From Lamellibrachia satsuma (lineage: Eukaryota > Annelida > Polychaeta > Sabellida > Siboglinidae): DNA of 64,000 bases. The DNA is taken from contig BSQZ01000073.1 of the NCBI GenBank assembly GCA_033239005.1, positions 1,670,001-1,734,000 on the forward strand, given 5' to 3'. Positions 29,640-44,600 of this stretch are shown here, piece after piece. Both the position numbers and the translations under genes were made by a program. The notes under the pieces are model-generated. The model was not told the origin of the DNA, did no database searches, and worked only from the letters and a program-made list of their open reading frames with translations. Each line of letters starts with the position of its first letter. Position 1 is the first letter of the stretch.

Positions 29640-30168
29640 TAACTCCTCACGGACAAAACCCCTAACGATCGTTATTATTTTGGCCTTGCAGTAATGTAAC
29701 ATAATTTTTCTGCAACTTGTTTATTTAAAATAATTCAGTCACGTACATGTTGACACTTCTTATGTGTTGAATAGGAGAAATACCAAAGATGTAGCTAATT
29801 GCGTATAGGATGATCTTTTCACTTGCTATTATACAAAATCAGTAGACCTAGTATCACATCACAACATACATTTCTTTTATCCAGAGGGGGTAATGTAGGT
29901 ATACAGACACACTTCTCCCGGATAGCATGTCACCACCTAAATGGCAACGTGGACTAAAAAACCTCCTCACATAACAAATGTGAGGAGGTTTAACCTTGCA
30001 AAAAATACAACATGCGGTATATGTAATAACTTTTATTTGCATTGTAAAACATTAGTTACATATCTTTATTGTGGGGGGTGAGTGCTGAGTACGAGTACAC
30101 CACTTGTACCATGGCTAGTCGGCACAGGCTTTATACAATGTTCCTGTTATTGTTGTTCCGATTAACGC
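29640..30168. other. Spacer containing a perfect 14-bp hairpin
   Basis: No gene seen. The inverted repeat at 29959-29972 / 29978-29991 is listed separately. Confidence 0.4.
29959..29991. other. Perfect 14-bp stem with 5-nt loop
   Basis: aaacctcctcacat, loop aacaa, then the exact inverse atgtgaggaggttt. No Helitron-type CTAG/CTRR end follows closely and no polypyrimidine or gene context suggests a role. Confidence 0.8.
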
Positions 30169-30290
<122 letters not shown>

Positions 30291-30499
30291 GAGAAGATTA
30301 GAATTATTACAAAACTAAATATGTATTTGGCTTTCCCAAAAATAGAAATATGCATATAATTTAACTATTATTTGTAAATTATTTAAATGAACATGTCAAT
30401 GTAAAGAGAGTATATTAAACTGTAAATTGATAAAAATTTACTTAAATTTATATAAATTGACTTAATTAAATTAAAGTACTCCTTCCCTCCCTCCTTATA

Positions 30500-30735
30500 G
30501 ATGCGCATGACATGCAGTATCATCAGTATAATTATTAATTACAAAAACAATAGTCTTTGTTCACCAAACGACACATAATTTAACCCATGCATACTTTTAA
30601 ATGTTCTATTAACAATGACGTACATTGAGTTGTCCCCTTAAAGATGCGCATGACATGCAACATCAACAGTATAATTTTTAATTAAAAAAATAATAGTCTT
30701 TGTTCACCAAACGACAGATAATTTAACCCAAACAT
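30500..30735 (-). repeat. Inverted copies of the ~150-bp repeat of 19.3-19.8 kb
   Basis: Two units contain tctttgttcaccaaacgaca and gacatgcaacatcaacagta, the reverse complement of the blocks in the 19.3-19.8 kb array. Confidence 0.8.
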
Positions 30736-30917
30736 GAGGTGGGCGTGTTAAAACGTGTATTACTTGTTATAATGATTAAGATTATTCAAAGACATTGATG
30801 ATACGATAGGATAGTTAAAATTTTTACCTATTAAAAAATGCCAATTGTTATCTTGAAAGTCCGATCCGAAGAACTGATGCAGATGATTTTCATTAAACGA
30901 CCAGCGCGTTTTTGCTG

Positions 30918-31072
30918 GATCTGCGCAATATCCAGATGGGTGCTCAATCTCCAGATAGGTGCGCAATCTCCAGATTGGTGCGTAATCTCCAGATGGGTGC
31001 TCAATCTCCAGACGGGTGCGCAATCTCCAGATGGGTGCTCAATCTCCAGATGGGTGCGCAATCTCCAGATCA
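30918..31072. repeat. 19-bp minisatellite
   Basis: About eight copies of caatctccagatgggtgcg with point variants. Flanking 31075-32200 has no recognised feature. Confidence 0.92.
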
Positions 31073-31074
31073 TC

Positions 31075-32363
31075 GGGTATCCGTGGATTGCGCAGCGCAA
31101 TCGAGTGCAATATGTAGATTGCACCGATCCAGCAACTGCGCCCAGCATGTTTATGAGCACCAAACATTCCCATAGTATGTTCATTCTTTCGCGGGGAGAC
31201 ATGGTCAAACATGAGGTGGGCGTGTGCATGTGTGTACATGTGCGTGCGGTGTACGTGTGCAGTGAATCTGTGAACGACGTCACTGTTAATGCTAAGAATA
31301 ACTTTGGGCATACGCTGGATGCCATGTATAATATCGCCTGTGCTAGATCGGTGTCTGAAAATGTCGGAATTCGAACGTAGTAATTAAGCGACACTTTTGA
31401 CCTTGTATTGTTTCTTGGCAATGCCTTTGTCCTCTGTTGACATTTTTTTAACTAAAAAAATGGGGGAGCCGGACCTCCTGGACCACCCCTCTGGATCCGT
31501 CTGAGTCTTATATATCGGGTAGATTGTTTCCTGGTTGTGTTAAATATGTTGTCTAGTATATTTATTAAATAATTATACACACTGATAGACGGGAACAATT
31601 AAAGACCATGATTATAAATAAATGTTGCCATATTGTTGTAACATACGAATGAAAAGTTACCGCAATCGCCATTTGAGCGGTGTTCGTTTATTGAATGTAT
31701 TTATACACGAAGCTTTCTAGCAGCTGTATGTATTAAATCGATAAAATAATATTAGCTAACATGTTGATTAACATGTGAATAATTATGTTATCTAAGCAGA
31801 ATGCCTAGATTGTTAATAATTATTCTTCCGTGGTGTTCGGACCAATCACCCAACCAGTAGGCTTACATATAGGCTTTATTTAGCTATTTTATTATAAAAG
31901 TCTAGACATTACCAATGTAGGCCCCATAGATTGTGTATTAGAATACTGTTTATAAGCATATTGCTTATTGTACACCGTAAGCTGCTGCCACCTAGCGAGT
32001 AATGCGTTAAAACGTTAAACGCCTAGAGGCGCCCTAGTGTTTATTGTAGCGATTATTGTAGGAAGTTTTTAGAAAAGGAATAAACTAAGTTAGTTCCTGA
32101 GCGGAAAATGCCTTTGTCTATGTCTGCAACTTAAAACAAGTTAAAATATTAAACCCCTCGTGGCGTCCCTGGCCTGAGACTGAGCACGTATGACGGTATG
32201 ACCTGCCTGTAACTCGCTAGATCACTCCACTAATTTTATTCCAATCCGAAAGAGGGCGCTGTCTGTCATGTTGTGTAACGGAATCGGCGACGACGAAGAC
32301 ACATTTCTTAGATATTTTTGACCTGGTGTATAACAGTTTTCCTTTCGCAGAGTTGCGACAGAG
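31075..32363. other. Upstream region of the FBXW4-like gene
   Basis: Unique sequence without recognised repeats. The last ~150 bp before 32364 must contain the 5' UTR and probably the promoter, but I see no TATA box or other element I would assign. Confidence 0.4.
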
Positions 32364-32656
32364 ATGGCAGAAGACAAACACCAGGTAACAAAAGCGGACA
32401 GCTCCCGTCGGCGTCATAATTATAGGAGCCGGAAAAGACGGGCCAAAAATAATACGGCGCCGTTGCTTCTCTCTCGTCTTCCCGATGATGTCCTGTACCA
32501 GATCATGTCGTTTTGCAACCTGCAAGACCTTGGCAGGTTGGCTCAGACCTGTCACCGCCTGACATATCTGGTAGGTCAGGACTGGACTTGGACGTGCATG
32601 AGTCGTCGATTAACCATGATCAGAGATTACACGAAGTCCAAGGACGTCGACCACGG
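32364..32656 (+). CDS. FBXW4: FBXW4-like exon 1 (start codon, F-box)
   Basis: A basic N-terminus (SRRRHNYRSRKRR, a possible nuclear localisation signal) precedes the F-box at about residues 36-80, with LPDDVLYQIMSF and LGRLAQTCHRL. The donor is gtagga at 32657, phase 2. Confidence 0.92.
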
Positions 32657-35600
32657 GTAGGAATGTTACTGCAAATTAGTTACATCTGTCATTGCCAAAT
32701 TGTAAATTAGTAAGGCTTGTGTAGTACTAGTTATATTTATTGTTACGTAATTCTTGAGCTTCTATAAACTTTGCACAGTAGCCTATGAACTTTCTGATAT
32801 GTTGTACCTTTGATTCATGAGATCAACCCAGGTCACGTTCAGTGTCCACGGAAGGTAATGGATTTCATGTCCGCTTAATCTTATACATGTCCAAGACAAT
32901 TACGCTTAATCTGTGGTCAAACATGAATCTGATACGTGTCCATTAAGGGAACCCAGGCACAAGAACCTAAGATTCTTTATCTACTTCATAAATAATAATA
33001 GCATCTGATCATTTTGAATTTAGACAAGGTTAACTTATTGATTATAGTTCTACATATATAAGAATGCTGCGTGAAAGAAGAGGGTGGGCTTCCTCTTTGA
33101 TGTACTAGTTCATTGTTGTGAATAAAGATTCTCAAAAGTTGAGACTTATCTGGATCTTCGAGATGATCTTGTTATTCGTGGTTGCGTCTGGGTTATCCTG
33201 AATGAAGTAACAAGATTGCCATGCCAAACAACAACTTCCAGATGGCAATTGGACAAGGAAGCCATTGGCTCATCGAGAGTCCAACAGTTTTCTCATCTAT
33301 GTGTAGCCCGCCCTTATCAAATATCTGTCAATTCTATTTTTAAACATATTCACACTACTAGCTTTAACACAATCATTTGGCAATTTGTTCCATTCATTTA
33401 TCACCCTTTGTGAGAAAGGGTACTTTCTCATGTCCAACCTACACTGCTCCTTAACTAATGCTGCTTTGTGTCCTCTGGTTCTACTGCCTTCTTTAAGTTT
33501 GAAGGACAATTTCCTATCAACATCCTCATAACCATTCACTATTTTAAACACTTCTATTTGGTCTCCTCTTAGTCTCCTGGTCTGTAGTGTTGTCAAACCA
33601 CATTGTAATAAGCGACATTCGTAACTAAGGTCTCTCAGTTCTGGAATAATTTTAGTTGCTCTTCATTGTATTCTTTCTAGCTTGCCTATGTCCTTTTTAC
33701 GATACGGCCGCCATGCTTGAATACAATATTCCAAATGTAGTCTAACTATTGCTGATGTACAGGGGTACAATTAGCTGTTTCTCCTCATACATGATAATTA
33801 GCCCTAGAATTTCATTTTCTTTTGAAGCAGCAATCCCACATTGCTCTGAAACTTTCACGTCAGCAGTAAATGTTACTCCTAAGTCCTTTTCTTGTGTGGT
33901 TCTACTTAGTACAGCATCCCCCATTTTATATACTTCATCCATGATTCCATGTCCTATGTGTATACATTTACACTTCCCAAAATTTAATAACATTTGTAAT
34001 TTTTCTGACCATTTAACTAATTTATCTAGATCATCCTGTAAACTTTGTTTATCTGTATAATTTGTAACCTTTCTGAATACTTTTGTGTCATCTGCAAATT
34101 TGAGTACTTTGCTAGATATATCATCTTCTATATTATTTATATATATTAAAAACAGTATAGGGCCTAATACTGATCCCTGTGGTACCCCACTCAAAACCAA
34201 TTTCCAGTTTGAAATCTCACCATCTACTATTAGTCTCTGTCTTCTGTGTGTAAGCCACTTTTATATCCAGTTGATTACATCATTACCTATACCATGGGCT
34301 TTTAGTTTAAGTAACAATCTAAGTAGACAACATCCACTATTGAGATGTATTTACTAAATTATGTTTTACAAGGAATTCCACCATGTGGTCTCTAATTAAT
34401 GTTTCGAGTAATTTACATACAACTGATGTTAAACTCACTGGTCTGTAATTTTCTGGCTTGTTCCTCAATCCCTTCTTAAATAGTAGTGTAATGTTTGCTT
34501 CTTTCCATTCTGAAGGAACTATTCCTTCTTCTAGTGACAAGTTAAAAAAATTTGCAAGTTGTGTACTAATTTGCTCAACAATTTCTTTGAATTGAATCAA
34601 CTCTAGGTGATATGTTATCTTTCATCTTCTTAATTTTGTTTGCAATCATTTCAGGAGTTACAAATAACTGCCCTAAATGTTCTGATTTATTGCCTTCAAA
34701 TTTAGTAAATGGAACTGGAAGTGAGCTGATATCTTCTGTGGTAAAAACTGAGGTCCAGTGGTCCGACCTTATCTCGAACTTTCTGTTTACTCCTTACATA
34801 AGCATAGAAACTCTTGCTGTTATTTTTTATATTACCTGCCAATTTTTTTTCAAATGTTCTTTTAGATTTTCTAATTTCAGTTGTAGCTAGGTTAAGTGCC
34901 TCTTGTAATTTGCATAGTCTTCATCCTTTCTTGTACGCCTATAAACCATCCACATAGTTTGCTTAAACACTATTTTTTCTAATAGCTTCTTTTGACAAGT
35001 GTTTCTTTCTAGACCGTTTTCAGTGTTTTTTCAAGGGAACAAATTTATCGATGATACTCTCAATTTCATATTTTAGAATATTCCAACATTCAGTTGCGGT
35101 CTTATTCATCAGCATGTTATTCCAATCTAGCTTTGCTAAGTATTTTCTCATATCTTTATAGTTACCTTTGTGGAAGTTTCTCCTATACGTTTTTTATTTT
35201 TACTTTCTGATTTTACCTTGATATCAAAATGTATTTGATTGTGGTCACTGTTACCCAGTGGGTCATATATTTTTACATTGTTCACTAATTGTTTTTGTGA
35301 TGATAAAACTATATCTAATACATTTTCTCCCTGGTTGGTTCTACCACGTGCTGAGTAAGGAAGCTATCCTGAATTAAATATAGAAATTGTTGGTCCTCAC
35401 CCCATGTACTCTCTAGAAATTTCCATTGTATGTGTCCATGGTTAAAATCTCCCATTATGATACATTCCCTTTTACTAACTTCCTTTATAGCATTTCGTAT
35501 TTTGTGTTATCCTCTTTGTTTATGTTTGGACTTCGGTAAACTAATCCAATAGTTTATTTTGAATTTCCTGAAACTATTTTGCACCAAACAGCTTCATTGC

Positions 35601-38600
35601 AATCTGCTTCCCTTTCTAGTTTTATTTCATAAGCCTGAATAGATTCTTTAACATATAAAATAACTCGCCTTCCCCTTCTTCCTATTCTGTCTCTCCTAAA
35701 CATTACGTATCCTGTCAATCCTAATTCAGCATCTGTTATGTCTGTGTTGGCCCATGGTTCAGCAATACCAATTATGTGAGGGTCAGTATCTTCTATCATA
35801 ATGTTTAATTTGTTTTTTAACTATACTCCTAGCATTTAAACACACGCATCTATAACCTGCTTCAGACATGTAGGGATATATCTTGACGTGATATGGTAAC
35901 CTGTACAAAATGGTACTTAGTCCTAGTCGTTACACATACATAGTAGAGTCATAGTATTAGTAAGTTACTAGTTAATGCCATAGTGACAGGATTTGGATGT
36001 TTTGGGCCGAACCAGTCATTTTCGCAACCGGTGAACTGTGAAATGTTCTTGCTCGCATGGGCCGAATCAACTGTGGACCTTATTTAATATTACCTTCATT
36101 ATATTTTTATTTGACCAACTTAACTATTTGCCACATGTATTTTGTAACTGGGAAATGTTATACGCTAAATTATTAGCGTTTTCGAACAAATATTCTAATT
36201 AATTAATTCTAGCTAATTTTGTAATTAATACACATTTCCTTAGGCATTAATTACTTCAGTTTTTATCATTATTTTATTATGTCAAGTGCTTTCTGTTACT
36301 TGGTGGATTTTGCTCTATAATAATTATATAGTATAATTGCAATATTAGCATGTGTTTTGTGTGCAATCTTAATTTTTTTTTTTCGAATCAGGTTGTTGGC
36401 CGAAACAACTATTCTTAGAATTCCACTACTTAATATTCTGCTACTAGCATGGCTGAATCAACCGTAGCTGAATTAAAAGCCGACATGGTTTTCAGCATAT
36501 TGGGCCAAACCCTCCGTCTCCATGGGCTGAACTGACTGGGCAGAACCATCCGTCGGCGTAGGTCGATCCAGTTATGTGCTGAACCATCCATGACCCAAAG
36601 TGACTTAGTCTCTTAAATACTCTCTTAGACTTAATAACTAACCTTAAGTTACTTACCTACTTAACCATGCCTTAACTTAACCATTGTGCTACAGGTTAAA
36701 AAATCCAAGACTTCGTATGGCTTGGTGGCTGTGGTAGAACGTCAGACTGTCGGTCGAGAAGACAGGTTGGAACCCTGCTGCCGTTTCTAAACTTGGGCAG
36801 TTTTATTCACCCCATTTTGGCTTTGCCTGTGTCATTTGGAAGAGATACTAAACACCAGGGCTGGGTCCAATTACACAAAATTATATCAATTACAATTACA
36901 TTTTAAAAAAAAATCAATTACAATTACAGTCATAATTTTCCAAATCAATTACAATTACACTGTTTCAATTTCAATTACAATTACATTATGCGGAACCAAA
37001 TATATTCAGCATTTGTTAATTATGTATTTTTGCACGTTTTGCTGAATTTCAATATTTTGTACACAATTGATAAAGAAATATAACGGTAATGTTTGTACAT
37101 TTTGTTGAATTGTGATTTTGAATTATACTAAATAAAAAGATAGCCGTTTAAAACATATTTTTATTATATAAAAATACAATGCAATATCCAGATGTAATCC
37201 TACAGGACATATTCCAATACAGACATTTAGCCGTGCGCATTTCTTAAATTTTTCTTTGGAAAATACTAATAATAGGGTATGATGTGTTTACTTTGAGGTT
37301 GTAGCTCCTACTCTAAGCTGACATTCTTAATTGGTCTGCCATTTGCCTTGTGTGAATTGGGAATGGGAAGAGAGGCCATATAAATGGTCCTTGCCACTTG
37401 ACCTGTCTCCAACCCACCACAACACAAGGGGTGTAATTGGCTTGCTAACTCTGCAATGTTTCACTGAGCTGATATTTTCTGAAGCAATATCAGGCTACAG
37501 GTCTTTCCATGTTGTTTGAATACCAGCTTAGCCTTTGTCTGACAATGTCTGTGCATTGTTTATTGCTTCCTGGCTGTTACCAACTTACTGAAAAGGCTAA
37601 TTGCTAAGGCTACCCACCACAAGCACCACTGAATACTGAGACTTAAATATAAATATATAAGCAGGTGTTATTATTAGCCTTGATTTTCAACTCATGTGAG
37701 ACTTAAATTATATTTTTATTGACAATTCGTTCAGGTAGTTTGTGATATGAAACATACTGTAATTGATTGTAATTGAAATAAATTTTCAATTTAATATACA
37801 AAATATAACAATTACAATTACAGCAACATTTCGAAACCATAATCAATTACAATTACACAATTTTGTTGTAATCAATTACAATTACACAATTGGACCCAGC
37901 CCTGCTAAACACCATTGGTTCTTTCTAACTGGTGTCTATGCCACAGAAAATAAAAGAACACACACAGAGAAATGGTAAAAACGTGTTGTCAATGCCTCAC
38001 AGAACTGGTGATCTTGATCTGTAAACTTATTACTACTATTATTCTGTGCCTCTCAATTTAGCTTTAGTTCACCTCAGTCGACAGTCTGAGGTTCTGCTGA
38101 TGAGCCACCGTGCTCCAGGCTATAGTTACGACATGTTTACTGTTTTGTTAATAAATAATGACTGTGTTTAGAGTATACCTTTAGTCTAAATACTAAGGCT
38201 AAGACATTGCCGTAACTGTACCCACAGCCTAATAAATAACCTAGCAATGACTGTGGTTAGAGTATACCTTTAGTCTAAATACTAAAGCTAAGACATTGCC
38301 GTAACTGTACCCACAGCCTAATAAATAACCTAACAATGACTGTGGTTAGAGTATACCTTTAGTCTAAATACTAAAGCTAATACATTGCCGTAACTGTACC
38401 CACAGCCTAATAAATAACCTAACAATGACTGTGTTTAGAGTATACCTTTAGTCTAAATACTAAAGCTAATACATTGCCGTAACTGTACCCACAGCCTAAT
38501 AAATAACCTAACAATGACTGTGTTTAGAGTATACCTTTAGTCTAAATACTAAAGCTAAGACATTTCCGTAACTGTACCCACAGCCTAATAAATAACCTAA

Positions 38601-41600
38601 CAATGACTGTGGTTAGAGTATACCTTTAGTCTAAATACTAAAGCTAAGACATTGCCATAATTGTACCCACAGCCTAATAAATAACCTAAGAAAGTATGTT
38701 GGAAACTTTCAAGTGAAATACTGATGTTTGATTGCAGCTCTTCCAAGGGGATGACGTTGCGAGACCAGTGCCACACTGCCCTTAACTGGAGCTCCGGCAC
38801 TGCCACTTTGACTCACCTTGTCCGTTATAATGTCAAGTAAATGCTACTTCTACACTAACTTTAGACAGTTTAGTTACTGTTATGTAGGTACATATATTTT
38901 AAATACTAAAAGTAGCTAAACTCAAAATTGTGATGCATGTATTCACCACCACCACTACCCCTGCTTAGACAGTTACACTTCTGGTTACGTATCGAATGAA
39001 ACAACCTGTTTACTTTTATGTATCATTCTTTAGCTTCACAATGGCCACCTTATTTGGCTAGCCTTTTATACAACAGTCATTCAAGACAATTTTAATATTT
39101 AATGTAAAGCACCTCGAGTAGTTTATAGCTTGATTTGGTGCTGTATAAGTGCAATTTTATGATTACTTTCCTGCATCTTTCCAACATCCTCGTTGGTTCC
39201 CCAGGCAGCTGAAATCATCTCACAACAACTTGTTGTTCCTATAACTAAGCTTAACCTGGGCAAGCATCCTCTGTATTTCCACCCAACATCCATGGCGGTT
39301 CTTTGCTCTTATGATGGCTTAACATATCTGGTTTTTTGCGTCTCAGAGCTCAGATTCCTGAGAATTTATGCTTAACATATCTGGTTTGTTGCGTCTCAGA
39401 GCTCAGGTTCCTGAGAATTTATGCGCTGTATAAGTTTATTGTTATTAATATGTGCGAACATTTATAGATTTTATTATTTTAAATATTGGTCTCAAAATTC
39501 TGAACAGGTAGCATTTTTAATACAGATTTTAATGTAGGTCACATATATGACGAGCAAATATTATAGAGTGGTTAACATTTGTGTTTTTTAGACAGTTGCC
39601 ATGGATACAGTTAGACAAAGACAACTTGTGGGTGTCGTACCTCAACACTATTCGATGTTACCCCCGCAAGGGGTGCGGAGGCATCGAGGCTGAGAACCAA
39701 GCCAAGGCTCTCCAAGGTCACAGAGTTGACGTACGGCGATTTGTGTCCAAGAGTGGGCTTGTGGTCAGTGGAGCGTGGTGAGTCGGCTGAGTAAATAAAG
39801 CTCAGTTTTTTGCTCATCTCATTTTAGAAACATTTCGACAAAAATCAAACCTGTCTAGTATAGGCCATGACAGGCGCTACTCTGTTTGTGCATCAGCCAT
39901 GACAGGCAACCTCGTTTGTGTATTGGCTGTGACACGCTACCTCGTTTGTGTATCGGCTGTGACACGCTACCTCGTTTGTGGATCGGCTGTGACATGCTAG
40001 CTCGTTTGTGTATCAGCTGTGACAGACTACCTCGTTTGTGTATCGGCTGTGACACGCTACCTCGTTTGTGTATCGGCTGTGACATGCTAGCTCATTTGTG
40101 TATTGGCTGTGACATGCTACCTCGTTTGTGTATCAGCTGTGACACGCTACCTCATTTGTGGATCGGCTGTGACATGCTAGCTCGTTTGTGTATCGGCTGT
40201 GACACGCTACCTCTTTTGCGTATCGGCTGTGACACACTACCTCGTTTGTGTATCGGCTGTGACAGACTACCTCGTTTGCATATCGGCTGTGACAGGCTAC
40301 CACGTTTGTATATCGGCTGTGACAGGCTACCTCATTTGTGTATTGGCCATGACAGGCTACCTCGTTTGTGTATTGGCCGTGACAGGCTACCTCGTTTGTG
40401 TATTGGCCGTGACAGGCTACCTCGTTTGTGTATCGACCATGACAGGCTAGCTCATTTGTGTATGGGCTGTGACATGCTAGCTAATTTTTGTATCGGCCTT
40501 GACTCGTTTGCTACCTCGTTTGTGTATCGTAGCTTATTTGTGTATCGGCCTTGACAGGCTAGCTCATTTGTGTATCGGCTGTCACATGCTAGCTCGCTTG
40601 TGTATCAGCTGTGACAGGCTAGCTCATTTGTGTATCGGCTGTGACATGCTAGCTCACTTGTATATCGGCTGTGACAGGCTAGCTCATTTGTGAATCGGCT
40701 GTGACATGTTAGCTCACTTGTGTATCAGCTGTGACAGGCTAGCTAATTTGTGTATCGGCTGTGACATGCTAGCTCACTTGTGTATCGACTGTGACATGCT
40801 AGCTCACTTGTGTATCGGCTGTGACAGGCTAGCTCATTTGTGTATCGGCTGTGACATGTTAGCTCACTTGTGTATCAGCTGTGACGGGCTAGCTTGTTTG
40901 TGTATCAGCTGTGATGTGCTACCTCGTTTTTGTATTGGCTGTGATATGCTACCTCGTTTGTGTATTGGCTGTGATATACTACCTCGTTTGTGTATCGGCT
41001 GTGATATGCTACCTCGTTTGTGTATCGGCTGTGATATGCTACCTCGTTTGTGTATCGGCTGTGATATGCTACCTCGTTTGTGTATCGGCTGTGATATGCT
41101 AGTTCATTTGTGCACAGTTTTTATTTTAATTTTGACGAAATCATTGGAAAAACTATTAAATTATTTTGTACCAGATATGGTCAGAATTTGGTAATAAAAG
41201 GACAAAAGTAGCCTGGTTCTACATATGGCTATTCAATAGTATTCACACGTTACCCAATCTAACAATCACAGTCAATTCTTTCAATGATTTTAACAAAAGT
41301 CTGCACACTCTTTTTTTAACTGACACCATATTACTTAAACTATTCACATAATACATATTTGAACATAAATTAACCTGGTTTATGATAGGCTAAGTGAGAT
41401 GAGGAAGAAGGTTTAACTGGACAACAAGTTTTCACCAACAGTTTACTATTATGCACTCGTTATTTATGGACAAAATAGATAAAATTTTAAATGGCAACTA
41501 ATGCCGTGCTAGATGTTTTTCATTCACTTCATGCATATTTTAATTAATTTATGATTCAACATTGTTTTCACATATTTCCTATAATAAATGTAACTGAACT

Positions 41601-44600
41601 GTAGGCCTGTTGTTGTAGTTGGGTATTTGTCTTCACAATGTCAAGTTATCATTGTGCAACATGATTTCCTGATTTGAACCAGTCTCTGCGAGTTTGGTAA
41701 TTTTAATTTTCATAAATATTCTCAGATATTTTGCCTTCATCATCTGGGAAATAAAGCAAGATTCTTGTAGGATTTGACTGTGACAGAGGTGTATTTATTT
41801 ATTGTTGTCATTGCTGCAGTGACGGCAGTATCAGTTGTTTCCTCGCCGACAGTGGTAGATGTATAGGGAGACTCACCCAGTGTCATAGCAGCGACATCCA
41901 TGCCGTTGACTTTCACACGGACTCGGTGATTGTTTCTGGCTCAAGAGACAGTACTATCAAGGTAAGTGTAGTTACTGGTCACCTGTTAAGTTCTGATAGT
42001 GCATTGTCTTCGTAAGACTGGTTTACACAGTAATTTTTGTTCCAGGTGACACCATGTTACATGATACTGCCAACTAAATTATATGTGCGTTTAGACGAGC
42101 AACATGTCTTGACACTGCAACCGTGATTTCAATTCATGCCACTCCAAATTTGAACTTTGATGAAAGGTTATGACAGGGTCACCTGCCAGTTGCTAATTGG
42201 CCTCTTGGCGAGACCAATCTCTGTTCTCCTGACACATTCAGGGTAAACTCTTGGCGAGACCAATCTCTGTTCTCCTGACACAATCGGTAAACTGTTGGTG
42301 ATACCAATCTTACTTCTCCCGACACAATCAGGGTAAACTCTTGGTGATACCAATCTCACTTCTCCCGACACAATCAGGGTAAACTCTTGGCAAGACCAAT
42401 CTCACTTCTCCCGACACAATCAGGGTAAACTGTTGGTGAGACCATTCTCACTTCTCCCGACACAATCAGGGTAAACTCTTGGCAAGACCAATCTCAGTTC
42501 TCCCGACACAATCAGGGTAAACTCTTGGTGATACCAATCTCACTTCTCCCGACACAATCAGGGTAAACTCTTGGTGATACCAATCTCACTTCTCCCGACA
42601 CAATCGGTAAACTCTTGGCAAGACCAATCTCACTTCTCCTGACACAATCAGGGTAAACTCTTGGTGATACCAATCTCACTTCTCCCGGCACAATCAGGGT
42701 AAACTCTTGGCAAAACCAATCTCAGTTCTCCCGACACAATCAGGGTAAACTCTTGGCGAGACCAATCTCTGTTCTCCTGACACAATCGGTAAACTGTTGG
42801 TGATACCAATCTTACTTCTCCCGACACAATCAGGGTAAACTCTTGGTGATACCAATCTCACTTCTCCCGACACAATCAGGGTAAACTCTTGGCAAGACCA
42901 ATCTCACTTCTCCCGACACAATCAGGGTAAACTGTTGGTGAGACCATTCTCACTTCTCCCGACACAATCAGGGTAAACTCTTGGCAAGACCAATCTCAGT
43001 TCTCCCGACACAATCAGGGTAAACTCTTGGTGATACCAATCTCACTTCTCCCGACACAATCAGGGTAAACTCTTGGTGATACCAATCTCACTTCTCCCGA
43101 CACAATCGGTAAACTCTTGGCAAGACCAATCTCACTTCTCCTGACACAATCAGGGTAAACTCTTGGTGATACCAATCTCACTTCTCCCGGCACAATCAGG
43201 GTAAACTCTTGGCAAAACCAATCTCAGTTCTCCCGACACAATCAGGGTAAACTCTTGGCAAGACCAATCTCAGTTCTCCCGACACAATCAGGGTAAACTC
43301 TTGGTGATACTAATCTCACTTCTCCCGACACAATCAGGGTAAACTCTTGGCGATACCAATCTCACTTCTCCCGACACAATCAGGGTAAACTCTTGGCAAG
43401 AGTTATTAAGCGGACACAGCATTTTGCTGATAGTGAGATAATTTAAACTTGAAGTTTGCACTCAGTTATTAACATTTGTTTGCTACTAGTTGATATGATG
43501 ATATCCTGTGTAGCATTGCTAAAGATGGATGTTTTTATGCCAGAAATCCGTCATTGTATATGCCTGAGTGATATCAACTAACTTAACTGTGCAGACTTGA
43601 CACGTCAGGTGGCGCCGAACTTTCAGGGATTTATTTACGACCCCAGGAAGGATCTGTAACATTAAATTTGTTCAAGATTCACCCCACTGTTTACATTTTG
43701 TAGAATCACCCTTTCTAGATTATTTGCAATGCTATGTCTGTTTTCAACTATGCATGTTTTCAATGATAGTTCCAAGTGATCTAAGCCATCTTCTGTCATG
43801 TTTGTGTACGTGTTGCCCTCTGGCACATAATATCAAACGGATCAGTGTACGTTTACTTAACTTGGAACAATCATAGAAAACATGCATAGCATTGCGAACA
43901 GGGTTGGCAGAAACTGTGCAGCAAACATACTTTTTCCCCTAGTTTCTGCCGTTATGAAGGAAACTCCCAAAATGGTCATATCTTGATGGTTTAATTTATT
44001 TATTTTATTATCAGGATTAACATCTGCTGTCCACAGAGGCAGACACTTTTGGCCTGTCACCCTCTCAGTCCACAGAGGCAGACACTTTGGCTCCTGTCAC
44101 CCTCTCAGTCCACAGAGGCAGACACTTAGGCTCCTGTCACCCTCTCAGTCCACAGAGGCAGACACTTTGGCTCCTGTCACCCTCTCAGTCCACAGAGGCA
44201 GACACTTTGGCTCCTGTCACCCTCTCAGTCCACAGAGGCAGACACTTAGGCTCCTGTCACCCTCTCAGTCCACAGAGGCAGACACTTTGGCTCCTGTCAC
44301 CCTCTCAGTCCACAGAGGCAGACATGTCTTATCAGCTCACACAAACATGGATACAATAGCATTAGCAACTGAAGTGTTAAACCATGATGAAAAGACAGAC
44401 CAGTGCAACAGTGGCCTGCTGTTGAATCCTTGTCAACCAACAGAAGAATTATAACACACGACTGTCACACATACAGGCAACATACAGAAAGTTATTGACA
44501 TCATATTTTCTTTAAAAAAGGTAACCTGGTGATTACTTTGAAGAGCTGGACAAGGCTAAACATAAAAATATTCATTATAAATTTAATCAGGCCTAATCAC

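Noticed and set aside
29959..29991. Helitron 3' terminus
   Set aside because: No CTRR end within the usual distance and no 5' TC end or Rep/helicase sequence found.
36719..36785. Functional tRNA gene
   Set aside because: Box motifs deviate from consensus and the cloverleaf pairing is imperfect; a SINE head fits better.
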